Shown here one piece after another: positions 36,733 to 49,831 of a stretch of 64,000 bases of DNA. Made by a program: the position numbers and the translations under genes. Positions within the stretch are counted from its first letter, which is position 1, and each line of letters begins with the position of its first letter. The stretch is from Ailanthus altissimus (Eukaryota > Streptophyta > Magnoliopsida > Sapindales > Simaroubaceae), in NCBI GenBank assembly GCA_946807835.1, contig OX327690.1, forward strand, positions 14,046,501-14,110,500. Reading direction: 5' to 3'. The notes beneath the pieces were generated by a model. It saw nothing but the letters and a program-made list of their open reading frames with translations. It did not search any database and was not told the DNA's origin.

Positions 36733-37544
36733 TGATATCCTTTTCAACTTATGAGAGAAAGTGTTAAAGGTATTTAACTCGATTGAGCTTAAAGTTTCAT
36801 CATCGATTTATAATGCTTAGATTGACTTTACCAAGTTCAATCCTTCTACAATCCCTACAACCTATGATAAACTATTTCTTTAGGAAAGAGGTATTACAAG
36901 GAACTTACACATTTTGTTTCTCTGTATTATAGAATTTGTATCTCATAGAATTTTTGGGATACTTATGAACCTATACTTGTGCCTCTTAGGTGTAAGTTTA
37001 TCTTGTTGCATAACTTTTATGCAAACAAAACAGCCCTAAATCTTAAATATTTAAGACTCGGTTTCGTTTTAGTCTATATCTTATATAAATTAGAAGGAAC
37101 GGCTTTTGGTAGAACTTTGTTCAATAAGTGAAGAGCTATTTCTAAGCACAACCCTTAGATTTTTTAGAAGATAGGTGAAGCTAAACATCAATCGATCTAT
37201 ATCTAATAAAGTATGATTCTTTCTTTTCAAAATACCTTTGTGTTGACGAATAAATTAAGTAAGAACCCCATTTTTCTTTAAATAATCTAAAAATTCACTA
37301 CTCATGTACTCTCCGCCTTGATCTAATCGTAATGCATTGAATATACGTAAGGGTTTATTTCTTAACTTCTAGTTGGAACTCTTTGAGCACTTCAAAAATA
37401 TTTTGACCTGTGTTATCTAGAAACTCATGTCTGTATCGTGACAAATCACTATAAAAATAATGAAGTATCAAAATTCAGCCAATGGCTTTTCACAATATAC
37501 ATCACTAGATACAACCTCCAATAAATAGTGGGCCAGTATCTAAT
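36733..37544 (-). pseudogene. Copia integrase C-terminal part (minus)
   Basis: On the minus strand, 37450 down to 37050 gives VFEVLKEFQLEVK, then DQGGEYMSSEFLDYLKKNGVL, then ILKRKNHTLLDI and SLIEQSSTKS. These match the copia integrase core (family FKxEVExxxxxxIKxLRSDRGGEYxSxEFxxYLxxNGI, GVSERRNRTLLDM, NRVPSKxV). The rest, down to 36738, is the linker to RT. It is cut on the right by an inserted element whose TSD CTAAT lies at 37540-37544. Confidence 0.75.
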
Positions 37545-39235
37545 TGTTAACGTAGTTTTGGGTGTATGTATATAATTGTGTACATATTGAAAAACTTAAA
37601 TATACGTCTCACACATAAACTGAATTATAAACAAGTTAAGATTGTAGAAACATACTTTTGAGAAACTTCAGTGAAGATTTCAAATTTTGGAGCTCACCTT
37701 AAAGTCTACCCTTGAACAATTCTAGTCCATAACAATCTAGTAGGATTATGGAGGTAGAATGGTAGCTTTGATTAATTTTCAACAACAAGCGTTCAAACTC
37801 TTTCAACACATACATATTTATTTTTAAGAAAATAGATTGTTTATGCAACTTTTGCATAGCTCATTTTAAACTATTTTCATTTAAGCATGTTTTTATCGAA
37901 CTCTAGTCTAAAAATCATTTTTACTTCTTAATTTTCTTACTTTTCTTTAGCATGGCCGAATGATGAAAATTGATAAAGAATTGATCAAATCAAATCCTCT
38001 CTTTTTTTTTTAGTGGCTAAACCACTTTCATTTAGTTTTTTTATTTTCTTTCTCCACCAAAAAATAATAAATGGCATACTCATTAATTTTGTTGGCCACT
38101 AATTTTTTTTTTATTAGTGCTTATCTATTGAATAAATTTACAGTACTATTAATTAACATAAACAAAATTAAAAATGATATCTTCATTTTCTTTTATTATT
38201 GTGCTAGTGTAAATTAACTACCTGCTGAACAAAATTAAAATATTTTTAAGTTTTATAAGTTTTGTAAACTTTACTTCAATGGTGTTTCATCATTTATAAC
38301 ATCATGCCATTATTAACAAGTCATAGTAATAATTGTTTGTACCCCCATTGACATTTATAATAACAATTATTATATATAATATTTAATTAATTATTCAAAA
38401 TAATTTTTAAATAATTATTTTACCTTACTTATTTTTAATAGCAAGGTTAGTGGGTCCATTTAAGTTAAAAATAATTTATGGACTAAATTAGGCCACTTAT
38501 CAACATCCGATTAGTTAACAACTTATGTCAACTAATTATATAATGTACTTAACAATTAAGTCTTAACAAATGCACATCCCAAGGATCTTTAAACAAATAT
38601 TTAGTTTGCTGAAATTTCTTGGATCAAATTATTGAATCCAGTCTGCGACCCTAGTATGCAACGAGTACACTGCATATTGTGAGACTTTCTAGGTCCACAC
38701 TCAATTTGTCTTCCATATGTCCGTTAACAATGCTGTACACACATGTTACGGATATTACAAAGTAGCACGTTAGACCATACAAGTTGAGGTTATAGCATAT
38801 ATGTATAATCCCTCCGTAATTGATATCCTAGAACAGTAGAGATATAGATCATCACCATCAAATCTCTATTTGCCCAATCTTGAATTTATCTCTAGATTTG
38901 TATTTTCATAAACAATATCCGCAAACACTTTTGCGATATTGTTTAGCCTTATAGAAAATATTCTCAGTCTCGAAGCATCAGAATATACAACTCACTCATA
39001 TGAGCTGACGGATTCCATACTACGTACACTAAACTTCCTAAGCATCAGACCATACCCAGTGACACCCAGCGATTAGATTATGATAAGTTTTTTATATATG
39101 TGAAACCAAAGTATGGTGGATCAGTCACAAGCCCACAGTGGTGCTCAGGTTAAAGGATCAAGAATAATACTTAACTCGAAAGACCTTCCATTGATGGCTT
39201 TATGAGATGTCTATTAGAGATCTTCCTGAATCAAG

Positions 39236-39710
39236 TTTGTTTTAGCCTTCAACCCAAAACACCTAAGCGATATACATCTTAACACTTCTGCATTAACAGA
39301 CTTAATACCCTAGTGTTATACATGTTAATGCTACATCATTTTGCATAATAACGTGCTAGCATTCGTTACCTTAATTCCTCAGCATTTAACCCAGAGAACA
39401 CCACAGTGTTAATACAATCTAAACCCAAGATGAATGCCCCAGCATTCTAAATTGAAGGCTCCAACGTTGGATGTTGAACGCCCTAGCATTTTTTATTTAC
39501 ATGCCTAAGAGTTCTTTCAAGCTAAATTAAAGATGAACACCCCTGCGTTCCGCTTTGAATTCCCTAGCGTGCTAAACATAATGCCACGGTATTCACTCAA
39601 TAATAGCTATATTTCTACAATTTAAACACTTCAAAATCTAGTTCCTAATATTTCTAGGTATTCTAAACACTTCATGAAATACTGCAACAACCCAGAAAGA
39701 CAATAAAAAT
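39236..39710 (-). repeat. Leader with dispersed short GC-rich repeat
   Basis: Between the PBS and the deletion point, the minus strand carries several copies of a motif close to AAYGCTRGGGYRTTCA, every 40-60 bases (for example near 39435, 39480, 39540 and 39570). The surrounding DNA is AT-rich. Function unknown; in position it corresponds to the 5' leader of the element. Confidence 0.55.
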
Positions 39711-39722
39711 GTTCTGAAACCA
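39711..39722 (-). promoter_or_regulatory. Primer-binding site
   Basis: The minus strand reads TGGTTTCAGAAC, a near match to the plant initiator-tRNA-Met primer site TGGTATCAGAGC, two bases inside the 5' LTR at 39725. It identifies 39725-42001 as the 5' LTR. Confidence 0.7.
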
Positions 39723-42001
39723 TTTTTTAACGTATTTTGGGTGTATACATGTGATTATGTACATGTTAAAAAACTTAAATATATGTCTCAAGTTAAGATT
39801 CCAAAAACATATCTTTGAGGAACTTCAATGAAGATTTCAAATTTTGGAGCTCACCTTAAAGTCTACCATTGAAACAATTCTAGTACACAACAATCTAGTA
39901 GAATTATGGAGCTAGAATTGTGGCGTTGATTAATTTTCAGCAGCATGTGTTCAAACTCTTTCAACACATACATATTTGTTTTCAAGAAAATTGATTGTTT
40001 ATGCAACTCTTACATAGCTCATTTGAAACTATTTTTCATTGAAGCATATTTTTATCCAACTTTTGTCTAAAAATTATTTTTGCTTCTTAATTTTCTTGCT
40101 TTTCTTTGACCTGGTCGGATGATGAAAATTGAGAGAGAATTGATTAAATCAATTCCTCTTTTTTTTTTATAGTGGTTGAACCACTTTCATTTAATGTTTT
40201 TATTTTGTTTCTCTACCAAAAAATAATAAATGGCCTACCTATTAATTTTGTTGGCCACCAATTTGTTTTTTTTTTACTAGTGCTTATCCATCGAATACAT
40301 TTATAGCACTATTAATTAACACAAATAAAATTAAAATTGACATCTTTATTTTCTTTTATTATTGTGCTAGTGTAATTTAATTACTCACTTAATAAAAATT
40401 AAAACATTTTTAATTTTAATAAGTTTTGTAAACCTTTCTTCAATGGTGTTTCATCATTCATAATATCATGCAATTATTAATAGGTCATAGTAACAATTGT
40501 TTGTACCCCCATTGACATTTATAATAACAATTATTAAATATAATATTTAATTAATTATTTAAAATAATTTGGAAGAATTATTTTACCTTACTTATTTTTA
40601 CTAGTAAGGTTAATTGGTCAATTTAAGCTAAAAATAATTTATAGACCAAATTATGCCACTTGTCAACATCCCATTAGTTCATAATTTATGTCAACTAATT
40701 ATATGATGTACTTAACAATTAAATCTTGACAAATGCACATCCTAAGAGATCTATAAATAAATATCTGGTCTACTGAAATTTCTTGGATCAAATTATTGAA
40801 TCCAGTCTGCTACCCTAGTGCGTAACGAGTACACTTCATATTGTGAGACTCTCTAGGTCCACGCACGATTTGTTATATGGAACTCCTCCATATATCCATG
40901 AACGATGCCCCATAAACATGTTACAGATATTACAAAGTAGCACGTTAGACCATACAAGTTGAGGTTATAGCATATATGAATAGTCCCTCCATCATTGATA
41001 TCATAAAAGATCAGAGATATAGATCATCACCATCGAATCTTTATTTGCCCAATCTTGAATTTATCTCCAGATTTGTATTTCATAAACAATATCCACAAAT
41101 ATTTTTGCGATATTTTTTAGCCCTATAGAAAATATTCTTAGGTTTATACTTGTGGCCACAAGATTTCCTGTAATACAATCTCGAAGTATCAGGATATACA
41201 ACTCACTCATATGAGCTGATAAATCCCATATCAACACGCACCAGACTTTATGAGCATTGAACCATACCCAGCAACACTCAGCGGTTAGACCATAAAAGGT
41301 TTTTGACATTTGTGGAACCAAATTATGGTGGATCAATCACAGGTCCATCGTGGCGCTTAGATCTGGGGACCATGAATACTACTTAACTATAAAGACCTTC
41401 TATTGAGGGCCTTATAAGATGTCTATTGAAGGTCTTTATGAGTCTATTCAGTACCCAGTCCTCACTGAATACCTATATCTCTATACAAGCTTCTGCTAAA
41501 CTTATGTTTTGCTAAGACTAACTATCTGGACCATACAGATATAGACATACACTAATCTACATTATTGGATTTCATCGATAGACCCGCATCAATAAAATTA
41601 GATCAAAAACATAGTGTTTGATAACATATTTTAATGACTTTTTCTAGCACCATCTACAACTCTTTACAATTATATTATTACTAATATATTCTCAGGGCTT
41701 TGTCCCATTTCAGACAAGGATTTAACTTTTTAAATTTCGTTAACTCTTATAACCTGCTAACTCTTAGCGCTGCTAACTCTTAACACTCATAACTTTTAGT
41801 ATTACTAACTCTTAACACTGATCTAAGCTCCTTTAGACCAGATCTGAACTCCTTCAGATCATATAATGTCTGAAACATTACAAGCATCTTACCATTTAAT
41901 AATTAATAATATTAACAGATTTATTAAAAATGTTAGTTGTATAAATATTATAGTTAAATATTTATATATAATGGGAAGACGCGTAAACATAAATTTCAAC
42001 A

Positions 42002-43760
42002 CTAATACCTACATAAGTATTTGGTCATTTTTCTTTGAATTTAGGATTCATAAACAGGACAAGGTTTCATAGTCAAAACAAGTATCTACCTATCCTTAAC
42101 CAGATGCGATAGTTATCTCACATCTACATAACTTAATTAGATGTCCCACAATTCATTCTTATTTATAGTTTTTGAACCACTTTTCATTCTGTTCACCTCG
42201 ATATTTCATGTTGTATTTAAGATATAATGGCTATTTATTAAGTGACACTTAGTTAGCAAAAATATTATCTTTATCATATATACATAAGGAACTATTCCTA
42301 ATGTATTCATGATAAACCTCTCTATCTACTACAAGGGATGATATGATTTGTCTAATAATATTTGGCACAAAATAGAAAGTATACAACATTATGCTTCTAC
42401 TAGAATGGAGAAGTGATAGAAAAGTCCTAACAGCTACTACGTCTAGGAAAACTTCATTTCCTACGCAAAGCTATACTTCTCATTTTATAGCTTTCTAACA
42501 TTCCTGAAATCATGCGATGCTTTGCAGATATAAAAAGGACAGGCGATATCTCATACCCCTGTACTCTTAGCATCATATGCTAATGAGATGTCAATAATTG
42601 ATAAATAGATATCTAAGGGATTTATATTTTTTAAAGTAAGGCACATTGAATGGTAACATTTACTATGTTTAATCTCGACACAATGTAAACGTTTTCATTG
42701 TGATTATTCTCTATCTGTGGTTTAGATATATCAATTAATTTTTAGGTGGAGAACAATACTACTTAAACATCTTACATGCTCATGTGCCCACTGAAGATCA
42801 TTAGACATAGAAGCCATGATATGTGATTTGACACTTTAAATCATTCTTAATCCATTTTTGATAAAGTTTCACCTCTTTCAAAGAGATATTATCATAAAAC
42901 CTCTCTATTATCTTCTTATCAAATAATATATCCTAGTTTTTTTTTTAATTTGGTACTATTCTCAAATTTATTGGCAAGTCAAAATATTTTTCGGTACCCT
43001 ATAGTTGGTGTGCCTAGATCAAGTATACTAACGGATTGATCATACTAATCTTATCTCTATAAGACAATCATCTTATCTATAAGATTAAATAGGAGACTTG
43101 TAGTGTATTTTTAATCGTTAATTAATAATGTTTTAGATCATGGATATAACATTTATACATTTTTTAAATCTAAAAACGCCATCGCTCTACTTTACATAGT
43201 CCCCTAAATCTCTCAAAGGGTAAAAGATAATTTAAACTCTTTAAACTATACAACGGGAAGTAGAGCCTATTGGCATTTTACTAGCCGCACACTTTAGCGA
43301 TCTTGACCTTTATAAAACACAAAAAGTAGACAACTCTTGTCAATTACATCTTATGCAACTCTTACCACTGATCCTAAATATACCTAATTCGCACACTTTA
43401 GCGAACAGGGTAAGTGTATTTTAGATTAACTTGTCAATAATTAAATATATGTTACTGATACTACCCTCACGCTTTAGAAATCTTGGGCAATATATTTGTC
43501 TTTTCTCATGTTTAACCAACATAGTCTAAATTACATTGACCAATCCCTCATGCTTTAGCAATATTGAGAAAGACCAAAGTGATCAGCTTAACACCGTATT
43601 GACAAGACGGACTATTGTGATATGATTCTCAATCACACATTTATTATGGAAGTACAACTAACCCCCGCCAGTAGGAGCTCTCGTTGTGGTTACTAGTATA
43701 AACAAATGGGCCACAATTTATAATGCAACAATTATAACAATATAAATTGCATAAATATTT
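42002..43760 (-). pseudogene. Copia gag/protease/pre-integrase remnant (minus)
   Basis: At 42010-42200 the minus strand reads SKTINKNELW, then SHLVKDR, then KPCPVYESQIQRKMTKYL. This is the gag-pre-integrase domain (family LWHxRLGHxxxxRxxxLxKxGLL, YPVCESCLQGKMTKLPF). It joins the integrase part at 37540 exactly across the inserted element. Further right, readings such as FDKKIIERFYDN and MASMSNDLQW may be Gag, but I cannot confirm them. No 5' LTR was found; the right limit is a guess. Confidence 0.55.
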
Positions 43761-45585
43761 TTGAACATTTTTTAAAGCTTGTCAACTTTCTCAAGGAGTT
43801 TAGTGGCAAAATTATCTACCTCACTGGCCACTCTTTCTACCGAGCTTGGCACTTAGCATTTAAAGAGTTTTACATGTCTCATTTGATAGGCTCATCCCTC
43901 TTCTAAGTTTTGGTACCTCTTGGTCTACTCTTAATGATGAACTGAAGCTTTTTGTTAAAATAAGTATACGTCTTGCTCTTTCTTGCTTGCTTGTTATGCT
44001 AAGGCTCTTGAGAGTAGTGGCTTTAGGACCATTCATTGTGAGTGCGAGTAAGCACTTATAAAATGTGGTCACCAGCATTCTTCTCACTCTTCTTTAATCC
44101 CCTTTACCATCAAATTTATTGATGCATTTCCTTAACAAACCCTTCAAACTGCTTTTTAGTAACCAACATATCGTTATCTTTATAGCAATTATGTGGCTTG
44201 ATAGTTTTTCCTTTGGTGTTTTTGACGAGTTTTTATATAGGTTCACTTAGGTCCTTAGCTACTTTCTAGAGGTAGGTTATTAACAAGAGATCTAACATCT
44301 CTTCACATCTCATTTATGATAAAATAACCATAAATCCTTAGTTAGATCTTCACAAAGCTTTAGAAGAAAGAGCTTCTCTCGATCTTCGGCACCAAAATGT
44401 TTTGGGATAAAAATAATCTGGCCTTAGCCTTCCAAACACTTAAGAATTTATTTGCATTAAAGAACCGATCTAGGGAATAAGTCTTTGTCAAGGACGGGCT
44501 GGAACAAAATTTTAGATTTTGGCAAGTGGAGAGTTGATTGATGCATAGTATAACAAACAAAGTTGCTCAGCGGTAGGCATTGAGGGGTGGTTGATGATAA
44601 CCCTCATACGCTTAAGTTAAATGAAGAACTTTATAGTGCACGCTTCCTTATGATTTTTGCCTTAAAGAGAGTTGGAAAAGAAGGATAAAAGCAATTTATT
44701 AAGTTTCTAGTATTCTGTCTTTATATGTACAAAAAGTGAAAGTATATACCTTTAAATGAAGAATGTCCCCCTTACGAAAACATGTGGTGGTATGTGATTG
44801 GTGGCCCCTAGTATCTAGTGGTGGTATTTTTTTAGAAATACCAAATTTTGGGCTACTTTGATAACTATCCCCTTTAAACGTAGAGAATAAGAAACCTTTT
44901 AATGTGATGCTTTATTTAAGGAGTAAAGGATAAACAAGCCATGACTCTAACGTTGTATCTAGTATAACTTTTTCTTTTTTTTTTCTCTCTATTTATTTCT
45001 CTCTCTATAGTTTAAGGAAGATCTTAATTTCCTACAAAAAGAAGGCAAAGCACTGACATATGTTAAGGTATATTAGAGGCCCTCAAGATTACACAACTGG
45101 GACATTATCTCCTTTTTTCTAGCTATTCTTGTTAAGGTTTTTGAAGATACATTATTTGTGGGGCTTTGATGATGATGTGGCAATTCAAGTAACCACATTG
45201 AAGTACCTTTTTGACCCTTTAACTACCACAACAAATCCGACATATTAAGTGTAGGGCCTTATTAAAATAGGTATTTAAATGAGCCAACTCAGCTAATATT
45301 TCCCCTAAGCTTAGCCATACTGCTCATTTCTTACCCAATCTGTTTTCTAGGCTCGGGGCTAAATGGCTTCATAGCTTCTTAAAGGTGATCCACATGTCAC
45401 CAAAACTATCTCTTAATAAATATTAATACAATAAATTGTAATAAATAATAAGATATAAAGTTTACTTGGCTCTATTTTGTATAAATTTATGCATTTTACA
45501 ACTCATTATGCATTTACATGAAAAAATAGTGTTCATGTTTAGAATTTTTTTTATAAAAACATTCTTATTGAATATGAAGTTGGGA
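43761..45585. other. Unassigned region
   Basis: Short minus-strand open segments (43860-44087, 75 codons; 44360-44560, 66 codons) have a less AT-biased, coding-like composition, for example SPSLTKTYSLDRFF and VERVASEVDNFATKLLEKVDKL just before. I recognise no family. There is no flanking repeat and no splice model I can defend. It may be the rest of a transposon. The remainder is non-coding in appearance. Confidence 0.3.
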
Positions 45586-46006
45586 AATTTGCCAAGTTGA
45601 CCATTACTTTAATATGAAATTTTATTTTGACCAAAGTCAAATATTTTAAATTATACTAACCAAATATATGTAACGTTTATTGTTTTACCCTTATTACAAT
45701 TTTAATAAATTTTTGTTGTTATTTAATCTTTTATTTTGTTTTATATAAATTACTTAAGAACATAATTTTTTAATTAATTATAAAAATATATTATTTATAA
45801 TAATAATAATTAAAAATAATAATAAAAATTATAAAATTAGAAAAAATGCTCACTGGGCGTGTGCCCAGCGAATACCCAATTTAATTTTTTTAATAAATAA
45901 ATTTAAAAATAAAATAAATAGTTATATATTAATTAAATATTACTTATAAATAAATTAAATATAAATTAAAAATAAAATTTTATTTAAAAAAAAAATAAAA
46001 AGGCTT

Positions 46007-46165
46007 GAGCGTATGTGTTGGGTTCGCGCTTAAAACAGACGCCCAACAATACTTTACTTTATCTGCATGCATTGGACACGCACCTAAGGTATGCACCCAA
46101 TAATGCTTTGCTTTGGGAGCATGTATTGGGTGCGCACCTAATGCATGTGCTCAAAGCAAATATTT
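46007..46165. repeat. Three imperfect tandem units of about 50-55 bp
   Basis: Successive units contain GYATGYRTTGGGY.CGC followed by CCCAAYAATRCTTTRCTTT. Motifs such as TTGGGTGCGCACC are partly self-complementary. GC-rich against AT-rich surroundings; likely subterminal repeat of the MULE. The ORFs here are composition artefacts. Confidence 0.55.
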
Positions 46166-46536
46166 TTTATTTTATTTTACTGTATTTAAATATATAAACC
46201 ATCCCAACTCTAAATATTTTTTTTTTCTTTTATTACCCCTCACTATATCATCTCTCGTTTTATTCTCAAAACCATTTTTAAAACTCAAAATCTTAGATCT
46301 GCTGCCAATTTTGAAGATCAATCTAAATTTTCCATCTTTCTGCGAAGATTCAAAGATTCAGACTCAAGACGAATAGTTGAAGTTAAAAATTAATAAGATT
46401 TTGTTTATTTTAATTAATAGTATTATTTATATTTATTGAAATAAATGTAATGGATGAAAAGTAATGAATAAATGATTAAACTCGATTATTCAGACATTGC
46501 GTGACTGCACATATAGCTGTTATGGCTGTGCTGTGG

Positions 46537-46640
46537 CTGCGCATGGCTGTATATGTAGTTGTTGCTGGCCGTCGATTGGTGCGCGTCTGCACATGGCTGC
46601 ACATGTAGTTATTACTGGCCGCCGCCTTGTGCATGCACCA
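46537..46640. repeat. Two GC-rich units of about 50 bp
   Basis: CTGCGCATGGCTGTATATG and CTGCACATGGCTGCACATG each lead into TAGTTRTTRCTGGCCG and a GTGCRYG block. A further CATGAGCACC/GGTGCTCATG inverted pair lies at about 46670-46697. This explains the 96- and 69-codon ORFs on opposite strands. Confidence 0.6.
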
Positions 46641-46857
46641 GTTGCAACAAGGTACTCATGCACAACAGTCATGAGCACCTCAAGAAGGTGCTCATGCGCA
46701 ACACCGCACCACTGTAACACCATCACCAAATTTATTTATTTATTTTATATATATATAATAAAAATATTATATATATATTATAGATAGTTGTATATTAAAT
46801 TTTATTTTTAATTTAATTATATATAATTAAATTTAAATTATGTTATATTTTTTTTAG

Positions 46858-49259
46858 GTGGCGTTGATTATGTCACAAATTTTAACCATTATATGTTTTG
46901 GGGGAAGATGGGAAAGCTGTAGCGATGGTTTTGAAAGATACATTGGATATCAAAATATGCATAGGATTGTTCTGAAAAATATTAGATACAAAGCGTTGTT
47001 GAGAATAATTTGTCATCTTTTAGAAGTTGATCAAGTGCATTATAAAGTAACTCTGAAGTTTGAGGTTCTTTTAAGTACAATAAAGTTAAGACCCATTCCA
47101 CTTGAAAATGATGATGATGCAATATTATGATTGAGCTTACAGAATAATATGGCTACAGCGCTTTGTGTAATAGTAAATGCTCGAGAACATAAAAGTAATG
47201 CAGAAGCATCAATAGAGCAAAAAGAAGGCTATGCTAAGCAATTCCCATCGACAACTCCTGTGTATATTCCAAATTCCCCTAATATTATTCTTCTTCGATG
47301 CTCAACAAACAACGAGGCTACATATATGACCATAGTCAGATATATGGAGATGTTGGCGTTGATCTTGGCTATGATATTGGTGAAGATGATGATCATGGTT
47401 ACGAGGTTGATGATGATGGTAGAAATGATGATGATTATGAAGAGAATGAGGATGTAAATGATGATGCTGGTGATGATGATGATGAGGAGGAGGAAGAGGA
47501 GGAGGAAGGTTGTGGTAAAGAAGAAAGGGTTAAAGTAGAAAATCCATTTCAATTTTAGCTTAAAATATCACAATTTGACTTGAATGTATTGAAAAATATT
47601 TCTTGTACTAGGATTGGTGATGTATTTGTAGGAAAATTATATAACAATAAAGATGAAATTCATGAAGTTATAAGTATGGTTGCACTGAAGGAAAAATGGA
47701 GCTTTAGAGTTTACAAATCCACTAAAGATCGTTTCGAGTTGAAATGTGATGATGACAGCTGCAAGTGGAGATTACGGGCAGTGTCGACAGAAGGGCGACG
47801 TTTTTTTATTGTTAGGCGAGTAGATACAGAGCACACTTGTGTTTTGAGTCAATTACGGGATGGTCACCGGTAAGCCAAGAGCCGAATTATTGCTAAAGTA
47901 ATAAAAAATAAGTTTACATCGGTCAATAGAAACTATAGGCCGAAAGACATTCAAGCAGACATACTTGAACAATTCGATGTTCAGATAACGTATACTAATG
48001 CTTAGCGCGCTAGGGAGCGTGCATTAAGATTAATAAGAGGTACTCTTAAGGATTTGTTTAGATTGCTTCCTGTATACAGCTATGTGTTGCAACAAAATAA
48101 CCCGGGTACGGTTACTCATTTAGAAACTGACGCAGATAATCACTTCAAGTATTTCTTTATGGCGTTAGGACCCTACATCAGAGGTTTTAATTCATTAATC
48201 CGACTGGTGATTGCAGTGGACGAAACATTTTTAAAAGGTTCCTATCTTGCTACAATGTTTGTGGCCGTTTGTAAAGATGGAAACAATCAGATTTATCCAT
48301 TGGCTTGGGGAATTGCTGACTCGGAAAATGATACTTCTTGGGAGTGGTTTATAGTTAAACTGTGAAGAGTTATTACAAATTATTAGAATCTTGTTTTTAT
48401 ATCTGACCGATATGCCAGTATTGAAAGGGCTATACGGGGTGTGTTTCCTCATGCATATCATGGGTTCTGCATATATCATTTGAAAGGAAATTTGATGACA
48501 AAATACAAGTTACCATTAGATAAGTCTAAAAAATGGGTATACCTATCTACCTACTTCACTGCTGCCAAGGCTTATCGTGTCCATGATTTTCAATAACAAT
48601 TAAACAAGATGCAACAAATGAGATCTGACGTAATGAAGTATTTAGAGGAAGATGTTGGCACGGTGAGATGGGTATGATCATCTGGTGCTTTCAGAAGGTA
48701 TGACATTATGACTACTAATATTGCTGAGAGCATTAATGCATATGCAAAAGAAGCAAGAAAGATTCCAGGGACTAATTTGGTGGAGTGGATGTGGGAGCTA
48801 ACGCAATTGTGGTTTTACCATAGATGATTGGCAGTACAAAATATGACAAATATCTTGACGAACTGGGCACATCATAAAGTCATGAAACATAATGATGACG
48901 TAAGTCGAATGACCTTTTCTCCTGTTGATGATTTACGATTTGTAATTATGGATGGTGGAGTAAACTGGATAGTAGACATTGGAGAAAGAACATGCAGCTA
49001 TCGGAAGTTTGATTATCTGCAACTGCCATGTTCCCATGCACTAGCCGCATGCAGATACATCAGATTATTGCACGAAAGTCTTTGTTCGACTTATTACACA
49101 TCTGAGACTTTATTCCGTGCCTATAGCGAGCCAATACTTTCAGTTAGTCAAGTGTTAAATTGGATAGTCCCAGAGTATTTAAAAAATATGAACATTCATC
49201 CTCCGATAGCACGTCGGCAGTCAGGCAAATGTCGGATGAATCAGATTCTATCTCAATGA
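46858..49259 (+). pseudogene. MuDR/mudrA-type transposase, inactivated
   Basis: Catalyses MULE transposition when intact. N-terminal part at 46858-47310 (frame 1) shifts near 47310 to a second frame that runs to 49259. That frame holds an acidic Asp/Glu-rich stretch (about 47370-47510), the MuDR DNA-binding domain (47600-47860; FRVYKSTKDRFELKC, CKWRLRA, HTC), the MULE DDE domain, and the SWIM zinc finger (C-x-C-like YLQLPCSHALAAC, 49010-49050). Candidate catalytic residues all remain: AVDETFLKG, FISDRY and NIAESINA. In-frame stops occur at 47556, 47871, 48003, 48363, 48384, 48594, 48675 and 48825. No further frameshift is needed after 47310. Confidence 0.85.
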
Positions 49260-49831
49260 GAGGAATCATCAAAGAATATATGTAGTCATTGTAGACAACA
49301 TAGACATAACTAACAAACGTGTCGAAATCCTGTACCTTTACAGAGCAGGTGATGTATATTCATTTATAAACATTTACCTTATTGATATTTAATTATGTAT
49401 AATATAAGGCTAATATTTAAATTTTTTTTGTTTCAGACGGATCTGAAAAAATATGGGAAAGAGCTATACCATGAGGCTTTATTATGTATGAGAGTCGAGC
49501 TTCGTCACTTCTATAATTCAATTATTTTGTAATGCATTTATTTTGTAATTCACTTATTTTATTCCTGCACTTGTACTTTGTATTACATATTTACTTATTT
49601 TATTTTAATGCACTTATCTTTAGTATTAATGTTGATAATTTTCATAAACTTTTGATAGAATTTCCTCTATAATATAGACGATCTCAACCCTGTCATATTG
49701 AATAAACACACTTCTATCAAACTGCAAAATCACTTCGGCATATATACACCCAAATCAACGCCTATCAACAATTTAGTATATCAATTATACACTCAAATCA
49801 ATGCATGTAAAAAAAGTATAGTACAAAATAT

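Larger units (their letters stand above)
37545..42001 (-). mobile_element. Internally deleted copia element with two LTRs
   Basis: CTAAT flanks both ends (37540-37544 and 42002-42006), an exact TSD, so this is one insertion. The right LTR (39725-42001, 2277 bp) is complete: it starts TTTTAACG, a mutated TGTTAACG, and ends TTTCAACA. The left LTR (37545 to about 39235) starts TGTTAACG and lacks its last 550-600 bp. The two are much more alike than any other pair in the family. Only about 490 bp of interior remain (39236-39724), with no coding sequence. The primer-binding site is at 39711-39722. It inserted in copia integrase. Confidence 0.85.

Noticed and set aside
46497..46787. 96-codon Cys-rich ORF and its 69-codon antisense partner
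   Set aside because: Result of GC-rich tandem repeats; Cys pattern follows the DNA repeat.
47229..47552. 107-codon minus-strand hydrophobic ORF
   Set aside because: Antisense of the acidic GAT/GAG-repeat stretch of mudrA.
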